64,000 nt of DNA from Alphaproteobacteria bacterium (GTDB lineage: Bacteria > Pseudomonadota > Alphaproteobacteria > Ferrovibrionales > Ferrovibrionaceae): positions 1-64,000 of the forward strand of contig JAFKFH010000011.1 in assembly GCA_017307375.1 (NCBI GenBank), read 5' to 3'. A model generated the notes under the pieces. It saw only the letters and a program-made list of their open reading frames with translations. It made no database searches and was not told where the DNA came from. The stretch's first letter is position 1; each line of letters begins with the position of its first letter. Of the stretch, positions 21,333-29,401 are shown piece by piece. Made by a program: the position numbers and the translations under genes.

Positions 21333-21761
21333 TTACGCGAGATCTGATCCGGCGACGCCGATCTCGATCTCCTTCGCCCCCTCCCACAGCACCATCCGCC
21401 CCAGCTTGGCCAGGTTTTCCACCCCGTCGGTCACCGTGATGAAGTGGTTGCCGGCAAGCTGCCCCACCTTCGAGGCGAAGCGCACGCCGCCATAGGCGAG
21501 CAGGATCTCGGTTTCGCTGATGCCGCCGGGATAGAGCAGGATCTGGCCCGGCGCCGGGAAGCTCGTATGGTTCTCGTAGCTCAAGCCCAGATCGAGGTCG
21601 CCCAGCGGGATCCAGCAGGCCTCGCCCGACCAGCGGACATGGATGATGCGCTGGCGGTAGGGCAGGAGTTCGCGGAAGCGGGCGCAGGTCCTGGGCGCCG
21701 CCTCGTCCTCGAAGCGGGCGCCGAAGGTGAAGGGGCCGGCGGTGATGCGGAGAGCGTTCAT
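21333..21761 (-). CDS. DUF3830 family protein (cyclophilin-like fold)
   Basis: 142 aa, soluble. The sequence ITAGPFTFGARFEDEAAPRT with FRELLPYRQRIIHVRWSGEA and YPGGISETEILLAYG is typical of DUF3830, a family with a cyclophilin-like fold and no established biochemical role. It starts 10 nt after the stop of the TetR gene, so the two are probably cotranscribed. It may be an accessory of the neighbouring transport module, but that is only neighbourhood inference. Confidence 0.75.
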   Translation of the reverse strand: MNALRITAGPFTFGARFEDEAAPRTCARFRELLPYRQRIIHVRWSGEACWIPLGDLDLGLSYENHTSFPAPGQILLYPGGISETEILLAYGGVRFASKVGQLAGNHFITVTDGVENLAKLGRMVLWEGAKEIEIGVAGSDLA

Positions 21762-21771
21762 CCGCAGGATT

Positions 21772-22377
21772 CTAATCCTTAAGGCTGCCCTCGATCAACG
21801 CTTCCGCGGCGGCGGCGACCGAGGGCGCCGGGCCGTCGGCGCCCAGCAGCTGGGCCATGACATAGGCGCCTTCGAGCAGCAGCAGCAGGCCGTCGCCGAG
21901 GGTGGCCGGGTCCTTCGCGCCGATGGCCTCGGCCATCGCGATCAGGCGGCGGCGCAACTCGGTCTTGTTGGCCTCGGCCACCTGGCGGCCGGGGTGGCCG
22001 GGTTCGGGGTATTCCACCGCGGCATTGGTCATGCCGCAGCCGCGATAGCCCTGGCTGGACACCCGCCTGGCGGCGCGGGTGAACCAGGCCATGAGCTGGG
22101 CGCGCGGGTCGCCCGCGTACTCGGCCATCACGGCGTCGAACTTCTGCCAGTAGTCGGCGTCGTAATCGCGCAGATAGGCGGCGACCAGGTCTTCCTTCGA
22201 GCCGAACGAACGATAGAGGCTCGGCTTGGTCACGCCGGCGCGGGTGACGATCTCGTCCACCCCCACCGCCCGGATCCCCTCGCGGTAGAACAGATCGCGC
22301 GCGGTCTCGCGAATGCGGTCGGCCGCCCGTACCGGGCGCTCACTCACCCCGTCCTCGATTTTCGCCATCGTTGTCAT
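21772..22377 (-). CDS. TetR family transcriptional regulator
   Basis: About 201 aa from ATG 22377 (MTTMAKIEDG; an ATG 9 nt later is also possible). The upstream in-frame extension only translates the operators and is not protein-like. The HTH is at about 15-60: IRETARDLFYREGIRAVGVD then RAGVTKPSLYRSFGSKEDLV. The rest is the ligand-binding helical domain. It is divergent from an MFS transporter, with two identical palindromic sites between them, so it most likely represses itself and the transporter until a ligand binds. Confidence 0.92.
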   Translation of the reverse strand: MTTMAKIEDGVSERPVRAADRIRETARDLFYREGIRAVGVDEIVTRAGVTKPSLYRSFGSKEDLVAAYLRDYDADYWQKFDAVMAEYAGDPRAQLMAWFTRAARRVSSQGYRGCGMTNAAVEYPEPGHPGRQVAEANKTELRRRLIAMAEAIGAKDPATLGDGLLLLLEGAYVMAQLLGADGPAPSVAAAAEALIEGSLKD

Positions 22378-22403
22378 CCCGACGATTTCGCCTTGACGAT
22401 GAT

Positions 22404-22456
22404 ACGTACCGGTACGTAACATCGCCACGATTTTCAGCAACGTACCGGTACGTAAC
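22404..22456. promoter_or_regulatory. Two identical palindromic operators between tetR and the MFS gene
   Basis: ACGTACCGGTACGT, a perfect 14-bp palindrome, occurs at 22404-22417 and 22440-22453, each followed by AAC. The centres are 36 bp apart. They are the only repeats in the divergent intergenic region and fit TetR dimer binding. The second ends 4 bp before the ATG at 22458. Confidence 0.8.
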
Positions 22457-22457
22457 A

Positions 22458-23735
22458 ATGACCTTTCCGCGGATGGGACTCAAGGGCCAGAACCGGGCCT
22501 TCGTGGTGGTGGCGGTGATCTTCCTGGCCCTGCTGGTCTCGGCCGGCATGCGTGGCGCACCGGGCGTGATGATGGTGCCGCTGGAGCAGGCCTTCGGCTG
22601 GAGCCGCGACATGACCTCGGCCTCGGCCGCCATCGGCATCTTCCTCTACGGCCTGGTCGGGCCGTTCGCCGCGGCACTGATGGAACGCTTCGGCATCCGC
22701 CGCACGCTGATCTCGGCGCTGGTGCTGATGGCCGGCTCGACCGCGCTGTCGACCCAGATGAGCCAGCCGTGGCACCTCGTCGCCACCTGGGGCGTGCTGT
22801 CGGGCCTCGGCACCGGCTGCGTCGCCATCGTGCTGGGCGCCACCATCGTCAACCGCTGGTTCGCCACCAACCGGGGGCTGGTGATGGGCCTGCTGACCGC
22901 CTCGGCCGCCACCGGCACCCTCGTGTTCCTGCCGGGCCTGGCCGCCCTGTCGGCCGCCGGCGGCTGGCAGCCGGTGGCGATGGTCGTCTCGGCCGCCGCG
23001 CTGGCGCTGATCCCGCTGGCCTGGTTCCTGGTGCCGGAGCGGCCGGCCGATATCGGCATCAAGCCCTATGGCGCCGATCCGAACGTCGACCTGCCGCCGC
23101 CCGCGCCGCGCAAGGACCTGCTGGCCGCCACCTTCGGCGTGCTGGGCCGCGCCATCCGCACCCGCACGTTCTGGTACCTGTTCGCCACGTTCTTCATCTG
23201 CGGCTTCACCACCAACGGCCTGGTCGGCACCCACCTGATCGCCTTCTGCGGCGACCAGGGCATCGCCGAGGTGCAGGCGGCGAGCCTGCTGGCCCTGATG
23301 GGCATCTTCGACCTGGTCGGCACCACGATGTCGGGCTGGCTGACCGACCGGTTCGATCCGCGCAAGCTGCTGTTCGTCTATTACGGCATCCGCGGCCTGT
23401 CGCTGATCTACCTGCCGTTCTCGGACTTCTCGCTGCTGAGCCTGACCACCTTCGCCGTGTTCTACGGGCTGGACTGGATCGCCACCGTGCCGCCCACGCT
23501 GCGGCTGACCACCGAAGCCTTCGGCGAGCGCGACGCGCCGGTGGTGTTCGGCTGGGTGGTGGCCGGTCATCAGCTGGGCGCGGCCAGCGCGGCATTCTTC
23601 GCCGGCTTCATGCGCCAGGCGCAAGGCGACTACCTGCATGCCTTCATCATCGCCGGCGCCACCGGCGTGGCCGCCGCGGTGATCTCGCTGCTGATCCGCG
23701 GCAAGGCGGCAATGCCCCGGCCGGCCGCCGCCTGA
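22458..23735 (+). CDS. Major facilitator superfamily transporter
   Basis: About 425 aa with 12 predicted membrane segments, starting NRAFVVVAVIFLALLVSAGM. The loop after TM2 has MERFGIRRTLI, the MFS motif A region, and TM4-5 has GLGTGCVAIVLGATIVNRWF, as in the oxalate/formate and monocarboxylate-type MFS branch. The substrate is unknown. It is divergent from, and presumably controlled by, the TetR regulator at 21772. The ATG at 22458 follows an operator almost directly and has no ribosome-binding site; an ATG at 22473 is the alternative. Expression may be leaderless. Confidence 0.9.
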   Translation: MTFPRMGLKGQNRAFVVVAVIFLALLVSAGMRGAPGVMMVPLEQAFGWSRDMTSASAAIGIFLYGLVGPFAAALMERFGIRRTLISALVLMAGSTALSTQMSQPWHLVATWGVLSGLGTGCVAIVLGATIVNRWFATNRGLVMGLLTASAATGTLVFLPGLAALSAAGGWQPVAMVVSAAALALIPLAWFLVPERPADIGIKPYGADPNVDLPPPAPRKDLLAATFGVLGRAIRTRTFWYLFATFFICGFTTNGLVGTHLIAFCGDQGIAEVQAASLLALMGIFDLVGTTMSGWLTDRFDPRKLLFVYYGIRGLSLIYLPFSDFSLLSLTTFAVFYGLDWIATVPPTLRLTTEAFGERDAPVVFGWVVAGHQLGAASAAFFAGFMRQAQGDYLHAFIIAGATGVAAAVISLLIRGKAAMPRPAAA

Positions 23736-23738
23736 CGG

Positions 23739-24269
23739 TCAGCCGAGGGCCAGCGTCACCAGCGCCGGCCCGAGGCCGGCCTCGTCACCGGCCGGGTCCA
23801 TCACGACCCGGCCGAGCCAGGCCTGATAGAACAGCCGGGCGCGCAGCGCGGCGACCTCCGCCCCCTGCCCCGCTTCGACCAGCAGCCGCCGGATATAGGC
23901 GATGCGCGCGGCATCGACCGCCGCCGCCGCCCGGCCTGCGGCGGCGTCGCCCATCGCCCAGCCGCGCACCGCCCGCTCGCGCCCCGGGTCCGCGGCGAAG
24001 GCCCGCGCCGCCAGCCAGCCCAGCCGGTCGGCCGCGCTGCCACCCTGCCGCTCCAGCCGGTCGATCACGGCGGTGAGCATCTGGTCGCGCCAGCGGTCGA
24101 GCACGGCGGCGTGAAAGGCGGCGAGGTCGGCGAAATGCCAGTAGAAGCTGCCGCGCGACACGCCGAGCCCCCTGGCCAGCCGGTCGGCGCGCAGGGCTTG
24201 CGGCCCTGCCGCCGCCAGGGCGTCGAGCCCCGCGTCCAGCCAGTTTTCCCGTGTCACGATCCTGGTCAT
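23739..24269 (-). CDS. TetR family transcriptional regulator
   Basis: 176 aa with the HTH at the N-terminus: NWLDAGLDALAAAGPQAL then LARGLGVSRGSFYWHFADL, a clear TetR recognition helix. The C-terminal helical domain (RVVMDPAGDEAGLGPALVTL) has no recognisable ligand family. It is divergent from the small membrane protein gene at 24346, and repeated sites between the two genes suggest it regulates that gene and itself. Confidence 0.9.
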   Translation of the reverse strand: MTRIVTRENWLDAGLDALAAAGPQALRADRLARGLGVSRGSFYWHFADLAAFHAAVLDRWRDQMLTAVIDRLERQGGSAADRLGWLAARAFAADPGRERAVRGWAMGDAAAGRAAAAVDAARIAYIRRLLVEAGQGAEVAALRARLFYQAWLGRVVMDPAGDEAGLGPALVTLALG

Positions 24270-24278
24270 CCGAACCCG

Positions 24279-24338
24279 ACACTACTGTATGGACGCGGCT
24301 GCGCAAAAGCGTATGCTAAACCATACACTACTGCATGG
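24279..24338. promoter_or_regulatory. Candidate operators between tetR and the small membrane protein gene
   Basis: A 14-bp near-identical direct repeat, ACACTACTG(T/C)ATGG, lies at 24279-24292 and 24325-24338. The first ends in GTATGG and the second is preceded by CCATAC, so the elements also form an inverted pair. A TATGCT -10-like sequence lies between them. This arrangement fits TetR control of the two divergent genes. Confidence 0.6.
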
Positions 24339-24345
24339 TGACGGG

Positions 24346-24720
24346 ATGACCGACTGGGCGATGATGATGGCGGGCGTGCTGGCCATGGCTACCGCGGTTT
24401 TCCACGGCTGGCTGGGCGAGGTGCGGGTGATGGGGCCGGTGCTGGGCGCGCTGCGCGGCCAGCCGGCACCCGCCGGCAGCCGCCGGCTGCACTGGCTGAT
24501 CCGGCTGTCCTGGCAAGCGGGATCGGTCGCCTGGTTCGGCGGCGGGGCGATCCTCGCCGCCTGGCCGTGGGTGGCCGACAAGCGGGTGCTGGTCTTCCTG
24601 GTCCTGGCGGCGGTCTTCGCCTTCGGCGCCGCGGGCAACGCGGTCGTGCTGCGCGGCCGCCATCCCGGCTGGGTGCTGCTGACCGGGGCCGCCGCGCTGG
24701 CCTGCCTGGCCGCGTTCTAG
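24346..24720 (+). CDS. Small integral membrane protein, unknown function
   Basis: 124 aa from ATG 24346 (MTDWAMMMAGVLAMATAVFH); a longer start at 24289 would run through the operator. Four hydrophobic segments are visible: the N-terminus, a segment around AWFGGGAILAAWPWV, VLVFLVLAAVFAFGAAGNA and WVLLTGAAALACLAAF. Charged GEVRVMGPVLGALRG separates the first two. It is probably controlled by the divergent TetR gene. I do not recognise a function. Its stop overlaps the convergent receiver gene by 3 bp. Confidence 0.7.
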   Translation: MTDWAMMMAGVLAMATAVFHGWLGEVRVMGPVLGALRGQPAPAGSRRLHWLIRLSWQAGSVAWFGGGAILAAWPWVADKRVLVFLVLAAVFAFGAAGNAVVLRGRHPGWVLLTGAAALACLAAF

Positions 24721-25130
24721 TCGGGGCTGACCGCGACCCCAAGGCTTTGCAGCGAGGCGGCGAGCTCGTTGCTCTGATAGGGCTTGCCGAGCAGGCGGAC
24801 CATCGCGTCAGCGGCCAGTTGCGGCGCCAGCTCGGCCTCGCCATAGCCGCTGACGATGACGATCGGCAGGCCCTCGCACATCGCGCGCAGTTCGGCGGCC
24901 AGCGCGTCGCCCTTGCGGTCGGGCAGGCCCACGTCGATCACCGCGGCGGCGATGTTGGCGCAGCCGTCGTCGACCTTGGCGACGGCCTCGGTGGCCGAGC
25001 CGGCCTCGGCGACCCGGCAGCCCATGTCCTCCAGCGCGTCGACGGTGACCATGCGGACGAGAAAATCGTCCTCGACCACGAGGATGCAGGGCTGGCTTGT
25101 CGTTCGGTCGTCGGTCGATGGCTCAATCAT
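24717..25130 (-). CDS. Single-domain response regulator (receiver only)
   Basis: 137 aa consisting of one receiver: acidic pair and start ILVVEDDFLVRM, phospho-acceptor Asp in AAVIDVGLPDRKG, switch Ser in IVIVSGYGEAEL, and the conserved Lys in VRLLGKPYQSNEL. No output domain is attached, so it must act through protein contacts or in a phosphorelay. It is divergent from the propeller-GGDEF gene at 25332, a possible functional neighbour. No kinase gene is adjacent. Confidence 0.88.
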   Translation of the reverse strand: MIEPSTDDRTTSQPCILVVEDDFLVRMVTVDALEDMGCRVAEAGSATEAVAKVDDGCANIAAAVIDVGLPDRKGDALAAELRAMCEGLPIVIVSGYGEAELAPQLAADAMVRLLGKPYQSNELAASLQSLGVAVSPD

Positions 25131-25331
25131 GCGGGCTCTTTCAACGAAGCAGGTTCATCGGGTTGTGCGCTTTTTTGCGAGCAACACCACCTGACGCGCC
25201 GCCGTGACGGGCAAGCCGAGAAGCTGTCGTTCGATCGTCCGCCGGGCAACGCCGGATCGAGCCGGCCTTGCATTCCTTACGCCGATGATAGCCGGTTCGC
25301 CGGCAAATGGCGATAGCCGAGGGATTTACCC

Positions 25332-28300
25332 GTGCGTGATGCAGCCGGCCGGCTGCGAAACCCGCCGGATTGCTGGGCATGTGCAACTGCGAACGTTGAC
25401 CGGGTCATGGTGCCTCGATACTTTCGGGCGCGTCAGCAGCAAAGTCGGATCGGGGTGGACAACAGGGCGAGACGATCGGGGCCGCACCGTGCGGCCGGCC
25501 ATGGCCGCCGGGGTCCGGCGTGGCGCGCCGTGCTGCTGATCGCGGCGCTGATTGCGCCGCCCGCCGCCGCGGCCGAGCGCTGGGCGGATTTCACCGGCGC
25601 GGTCTTCCACAACCTGTCGATCGACAACGGCCTGCCCCGCCAGGCGACCCGCCAGGTCATCGAGGATGCCGACGGCTTCCTGTGGGTCGGCGCCTATGGC
25701 GGCCTGACCCGCTGGGACGGGTATCGCTTCAAGGTCTACGACCCCGCACCGCGCCGGCCCGGCGGCCTGCCCGACAATTTCATCCAGGTGATGCACAATG
25801 ATAGCGGCGGCCGGCTGTGGCTGGGCACGACCACCGCCGGGCTGGTCGGATACGACCGCGAGACCGACAGTTTCTCGTCCTATCGCGCCGGGCGCGACGG
25901 CCTGTCGAACGACGTGATCAATGCCCTGGCCGATGACGGTCGCGGCGGGCTGTGGATCGCCGGTCCCGGCGGGCTCGACCGGTTCGACACGGCGACCGGC
26001 AAGGCGCGGGCCGAACCGCTGGCCACGACCGACGGCCGGGCGATCGACCCGCGGCTGGAAGGCGTACTGCGCGACCGTCGCGGGGGCCTGTGGATCGCCG
26101 GCGCCGCCGGCCTCTACCGCCGCGCCGCCGACGGCCGGCCGTTCGAGAAGATCGCGCTGGAACAGCCGACGGCGGTGCCCGGCCGGCTGTTCGAGGACCG
26201 CGACGGCGCCCTGTGGGTCGGCACGATGCGCGACGGTGCCTTCCTGGTGCCCGCGGGTGCCAGGATCGGCCGCCGCGTGACCGAACCCGACGTCGACCGG
26301 CCGGATCTGCCGGGCGAACGGGTGATGGCGATGGTCCAGCCGGTGCCCGACCAGGTGTGGATCGCCACCCAGACCAAGGGCATCGTGGTCGCCACGCCCG
26401 AGGGGCGCACGATCCAGCGCATCCGCAGCATCCCCGACGTGCCCTCCAGCCTGCCCGACAACGGCGTCAACGGCCTCTATGTCGACCGGGCCGGCCTGCT
26501 GTGGGTCGCCACGTCGCGCGGCATCGGCAATATCGATCCGGATCAGGCGGGCATTGCCGTGCTGTTCGCCGGTGCCCCCGGCCGCCGCGTCGCGAGCGAA
26601 AGCAACTTCACCGCCGTCGCCGAAATGCCGGACGGCCGCATCTGGCTCGGCCTGCGCAGCCGCGGCATCGACATCGTCGACCCCGCCACCGGTGCCCTGG
26701 TGCGCATCGCGCCCGATCCGGCGCAGCCGGAAACGGCGCTGCCCGACGACCGCGTGCTGGCGATCGCGCCCGGCCCGGGGGGATCGGCCTTCGTCGGTAC
26801 CGAGAAGGGGCTGTACCGCATCGCCGGCGACGGGGCCGACATCCGCCGGCTGACCGTGGGCGACCGGCCGGCCGATGGTCGCGTCGACGCCGTGCTGGTC
26901 GATGGCGACAGCCTGTGGTTCGGCGGCCAGCCCGGCGGTGTCTGGCGCCTGCCGCTCGATCCCGCAGACGGCCCGCCGCACCACTATCCCGGCGACCGGC
27001 TGACCGATCCGCGCATCACCGTGCTGAAGCGCGGCCCGGATGGCGCGATCTGGATCGGCACCTGGCAGGGATTGAACCGCCTCGATCCCGCGACCGGCAA
27101 GATCGAGGCCTGGAAGAACGACATCGACGATCCCGCCTCGGTCAACCGCGGTTTCGTCGCCGACCTGTCCTTCGACAGCCGCAACCGGCTTTGGGTCGCC
27201 ACGCTTGCCGGCGGGCTGGGGCTGATGGAAGGGCGCGACGCCCAGGGCCGGCCGCGCTTCCGCCGCTTCGGCACCGCCGACGGCCTGCCCAACAACAGCC
27301 CGAACAAGATCCTGGAGGACAATGCCGGGCGCATCTGGATCTCGTCCGATCACGGCATCGCGGCACTGAACCCGAAGGATTTCTCGATCCAGGTGCTGGG
27401 CGAGGCCGACGGCGTCACCGTCCGCAACTTCTGGGTCCATTCCGGCGCCAGGACCCGGGCCGGCGAACTGCTGTTCGGCGGCACCAGCGGCCTCGTGCTG
27501 ATCGATCCGCCACGGCTGAGCCGGTCGACCTACCAGCCGCCGCTGGTCGTCACCGATGTCCGTATCGACGATACGGAAATCCCGGCCGGCCCGTTCAACG
27601 GCGGCGAGCCGGCGACGCTGGTGGTGCCGGGGCGCGCCAACGCCTTCGCCGTCGAATTTGCCAGCCTCGACTACGCCGCGCCGCAGCGGCTGCGCTATCG
27701 CTATCGTCTGGTCGGTTTCGACGCCGGCTGGAACACCACCGGGGCCGCGCGCCGGGTCGCCCGCTACACCAACCTGTGGCCCGGCGACTACCGGCTGCAG
27801 ATCGCCGGCACCAACAGCGACGGGCAATGGTCGGCGCACCAGCGCGAGATCCCGGTCCACATCACCGCCGCCTGGTACCAGACCCAGTGGGCGCTGTTTG
27901 CGGCCGGCATGGTCGGGCTGGCCCTGGTCGCCGGCGCGATCCAGCTGCGCACCGCGCAGTTGCGCCGCCGCCGCGCGGAGCTGGAGGCCGAGGTAGCCGC
28001 CCGCACGGCCGAGCTGCTGCGCGCCAACGCCGCGCTGACCGCCGCCCGTGCCGAGCTGGAGCAACTGGCCGGCGAGGATGCGCTGACCGGCCTGCCCAAT
28101 CGCCGCGTGTTCGAGGCGCGGCTGCAGCGCGCGCTGGACCGGCTGCGGCAGGAGGGCGGGCGGCTCGCCGTGCTGTTCCTCGACCTCGACAATTTCAAGG
28201 CACTGAACGACCGGCTGGGCCATCCTGCCGGGGATGGCCTGCTGCGCGCGGTCGCCGATCGCCTGGGCGCACGGATGAAGGCGAACGAAAGCCTGGCGCG

Positions 28301-28565
28301 GCTGGGCGGCGACGAATTCGTCGTGCTGGTCGAAGGCGTGATCGGCGACACCGAGGTCGCCGCGACCGCCCAGGGCCTGATCGACACGCTGGCCGATCCG
28401 TTCCCGCTTCCGGGCGGCGGGAACTGGCGGATCGGGGTCTCGATCGGCGTGGCGCTGGCGCCCGACGACGGCCATTCGCCCGACGCGCTGCTGCACGCCG
28501 CCGACCGCGCGGTCTATGCCGCCAAGGCCGCCGGCCGCGGCACCTGGCGCCTGCCCCAGGCCTGA
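25332..28565 (+). CDS. Two-component-regulator-propeller sensor with Y_Y_Y domain and GGDEF diguanylate cyclase
   Basis: 1077 aa. A hydrophobic N-terminal segment (WRAVLLIAALIAPPAAAAERW) exports a periplasmic sensor made of about 13 propeller blades with repeats such as GFLWVGAYGGLTRWDG, GGLWIAGPGGLDRFD, GLLWVATSRGIGNID and GRIWISSDHGIAALN. The Y_Y_Y domain ends GDYRLQIAGTNSDGQWS near 835. One membrane segment (WALFAAGMVGLALVAGAI), a coiled coil and a GGDEF domain follow. The active site LARLGGDEFVVLVEG near 992 is intact; the RxxD inhibitory site expected just before it is not seen. The protein should make c-di-GMP in response to a periplasmic ligand. The start at GTG 25332 has a GAGGGA site 7 nt upstream, but ATG 25407 would give a more normal signal peptide. 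Confidence 0.9.
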   Translation: MRDAAGRLRNPPDCWACATANVDRVMVPRYFRARQQQSRIGVDNRARRSGPHRAAGHGRRGPAWRAVLLIAALIAPPAAAAERWADFTGAVFHNLSIDNGLPRQATRQVIEDADGFLWVGAYGGLTRWDGYRFKVYDPAPRRPGGLPDNFIQVMHNDSGGRLWLGTTTAGLVGYDRETDSFSSYRAGRDGLSNDVINALADDGRGGLWIAGPGGLDRFDTATGKARAEPLATTDGRAIDPRLEGVLRDRRGGLWIAGAAGLYRRAADGRPFEKIALEQPTAVPGRLFEDRDGALWVGTMRDGAFLVPAGARIGRRVTEPDVDRPDLPGERVMAMVQPVPDQVWIATQTKGIVVATPEGRTIQRIRSIPDVPSSLPDNGVNGLYVDRAGLLWVATSRGIGNIDPDQAGIAVLFAGAPGRRVASESNFTAVAEMPDGRIWLGLRSRGIDIVDPATGALVRIAPDPAQPETALPDDRVLAIAPGPGGSAFVGTEKGLYRIAGDGADIRRLTVGDRPADGRVDAVLVDGDSLWFGGQPGGVWRLPLDPADGPPHHYPGDRLTDPRITVLKRGPDGAIWIGTWQGLNRLDPATGKIEAWKNDIDDPASVNRGFVADLSFDSRNRLWVATLAGGLGLMEGRDAQGRPRFRRFGTADGLPNNSPNKILEDNAGRIWISSDHGIAALNPKDFSIQVLGEADGVTVRNFWVHSGARTRAGELLFGGTSGLVLIDPPRLSRSTYQPPLVVTDVRIDDTEIPAGPFNGGEPATLVVPGRANAFAVEFASLDYAAPQRLRYRYRLVGFDAGWNTTGAARRVARYTNLWPGDYRLQIAGTNSDGQWSAHQREIPVHITAAWYQTQWALFAAGMVGLALVAGAIQLRTAQLRRRRAELEAEVAARTAELLRANAALTAARAELEQLAGEDALTGLPNRRVFEARLQRALDRLRQEGGRLAVLFLDLDNFKALNDRLGHPAGDGLLRAVADRLGARMKANESLARLGGDEFVVLVEGVIGDTEVAATAQGLIDTLADPFPLPGGGNWRIGVSIGVALAPDDGHSPDALLHAADRAVYAAKAAGRGTWRLPQA

Positions 28566-28605
28566 TCGAAGGATCAGATCGGCGATTGACCATCCGCTGA
28601 ATCCA

Positions 28606-28629
28606 TGATTGATTGTTGACAATCGATCA
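28606..28629. promoter_or_regulatory. GntR/FCD-type operator
   Basis: Core palindrome GATTGT-TG-ACAATC at 28611-28624, extended by near-matching TGATT/GATCA flanks to 24 bp. The TTGT...ACAA pattern is typical for FCD-subfamily GntR regulators. It lies 20 bp before the GntR start, so autoregulation and control of the downstream importer genes is likely. Confidence 0.65.
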
Positions 28630-28649
28630 CCGACGAAACGGCCGCCAAC

Positions 28650-29351
28650 ATGACGCCGACCATCGCCAGGGTCCCCAAGGCAACCTTCCGTGCCCAGATC
28701 GTCGACGGGTTGCGCAGCGCGATCCTGGGCGGCGAACTGGCGCCCGGCGCCCAAGTGACGGAATCGAGCCTGGCCGAACAGTTCGGGGTCAGCCGCGGGC
28801 CGCTGCGCGAAGCGATGCGCCAGCTGATCGACGAAGGGCTGCTGGTGACCGTTCCCTATACGGGGACCCATGTCGTCGACCTCTCGGTCGACGACATCCG
28901 CGAAATCTATTCGATGCGGGTCAACCTGGAGATCTTCGCGTTCGAGCTGGTCTGGAACCGTCGCGACGACGCTTTCCGCGCCGGGCTGCATGGCCGGCAT
29001 GCCGCGCTGACCCGCTGCATCGACAATCAGGACGACGTCGCCTCGATCGAGGCCGAACTGCAGTTGCATGGCTTCGTCTACGAGGCGGCGGGCCACCGGA
29101 TCCTGTTCAGGACGTGGGAAAGCATCCGCGGCCGGCTGCAGCTCTATTGGGCCGCCCATCATCGCGCCCACGGCCTGCGCGGGCCGCGGCGCGACGGCCA
29201 TGACAGTTATGTCGCCAACGCCCTCGGCGACGATCTCGAACAGATGCGGGCGGAGATCAGGAGCCACATGGCCCGTGGCGGCCAGCAGACCGAAGCCTTC
29301 CTGCGGGGCCTGGCCGGGCCCGGTGCCGCAGCCCCCTCGCCCACCCCATAA
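28650..29351 (+). CDS. GntR family transcriptional regulator, FCD subfamily
   Basis: 233 aa. Winged HTH at about 10-75: IVDGLRSAILGGELAPGAQV, SSLAEQFGVSRGPLREAMRQ, LIDEGLLVTVPYTGTHV. The FCD effector domain follows (DIREIYSMRVNLEIFAFELV, with His residues in LHGFVYEAAGH that usually bind a metal and organic acid). It precedes an ABC importer and catabolic genes on the same strand and is the likely local regulator, responding to the imported compound or a breakdown product. Confidence 0.92.
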   Translation: MTPTIARVPKATFRAQIVDGLRSAILGGELAPGAQVTESSLAEQFGVSRGPLREAMRQLIDEGLLVTVPYTGTHVVDLSVDDIREIYSMRVNLEIFAFELVWNRRDDAFRAGLHGRHAALTRCIDNQDDVASIEAELQLHGFVYEAAGHRILFRTWESIRGRLQLYWAAHHRAHGLRGPRRDGHDSYVANALGDDLEQMRAEIRSHMARGGQQTEAFLRGLAGPGAAAPSPTP

Positions 29352-29401
29352 GCGCCGCAAAGGCCAGCCCCCGGTCAAGCCCTCTAACAGGAACGAAATC
29401 C

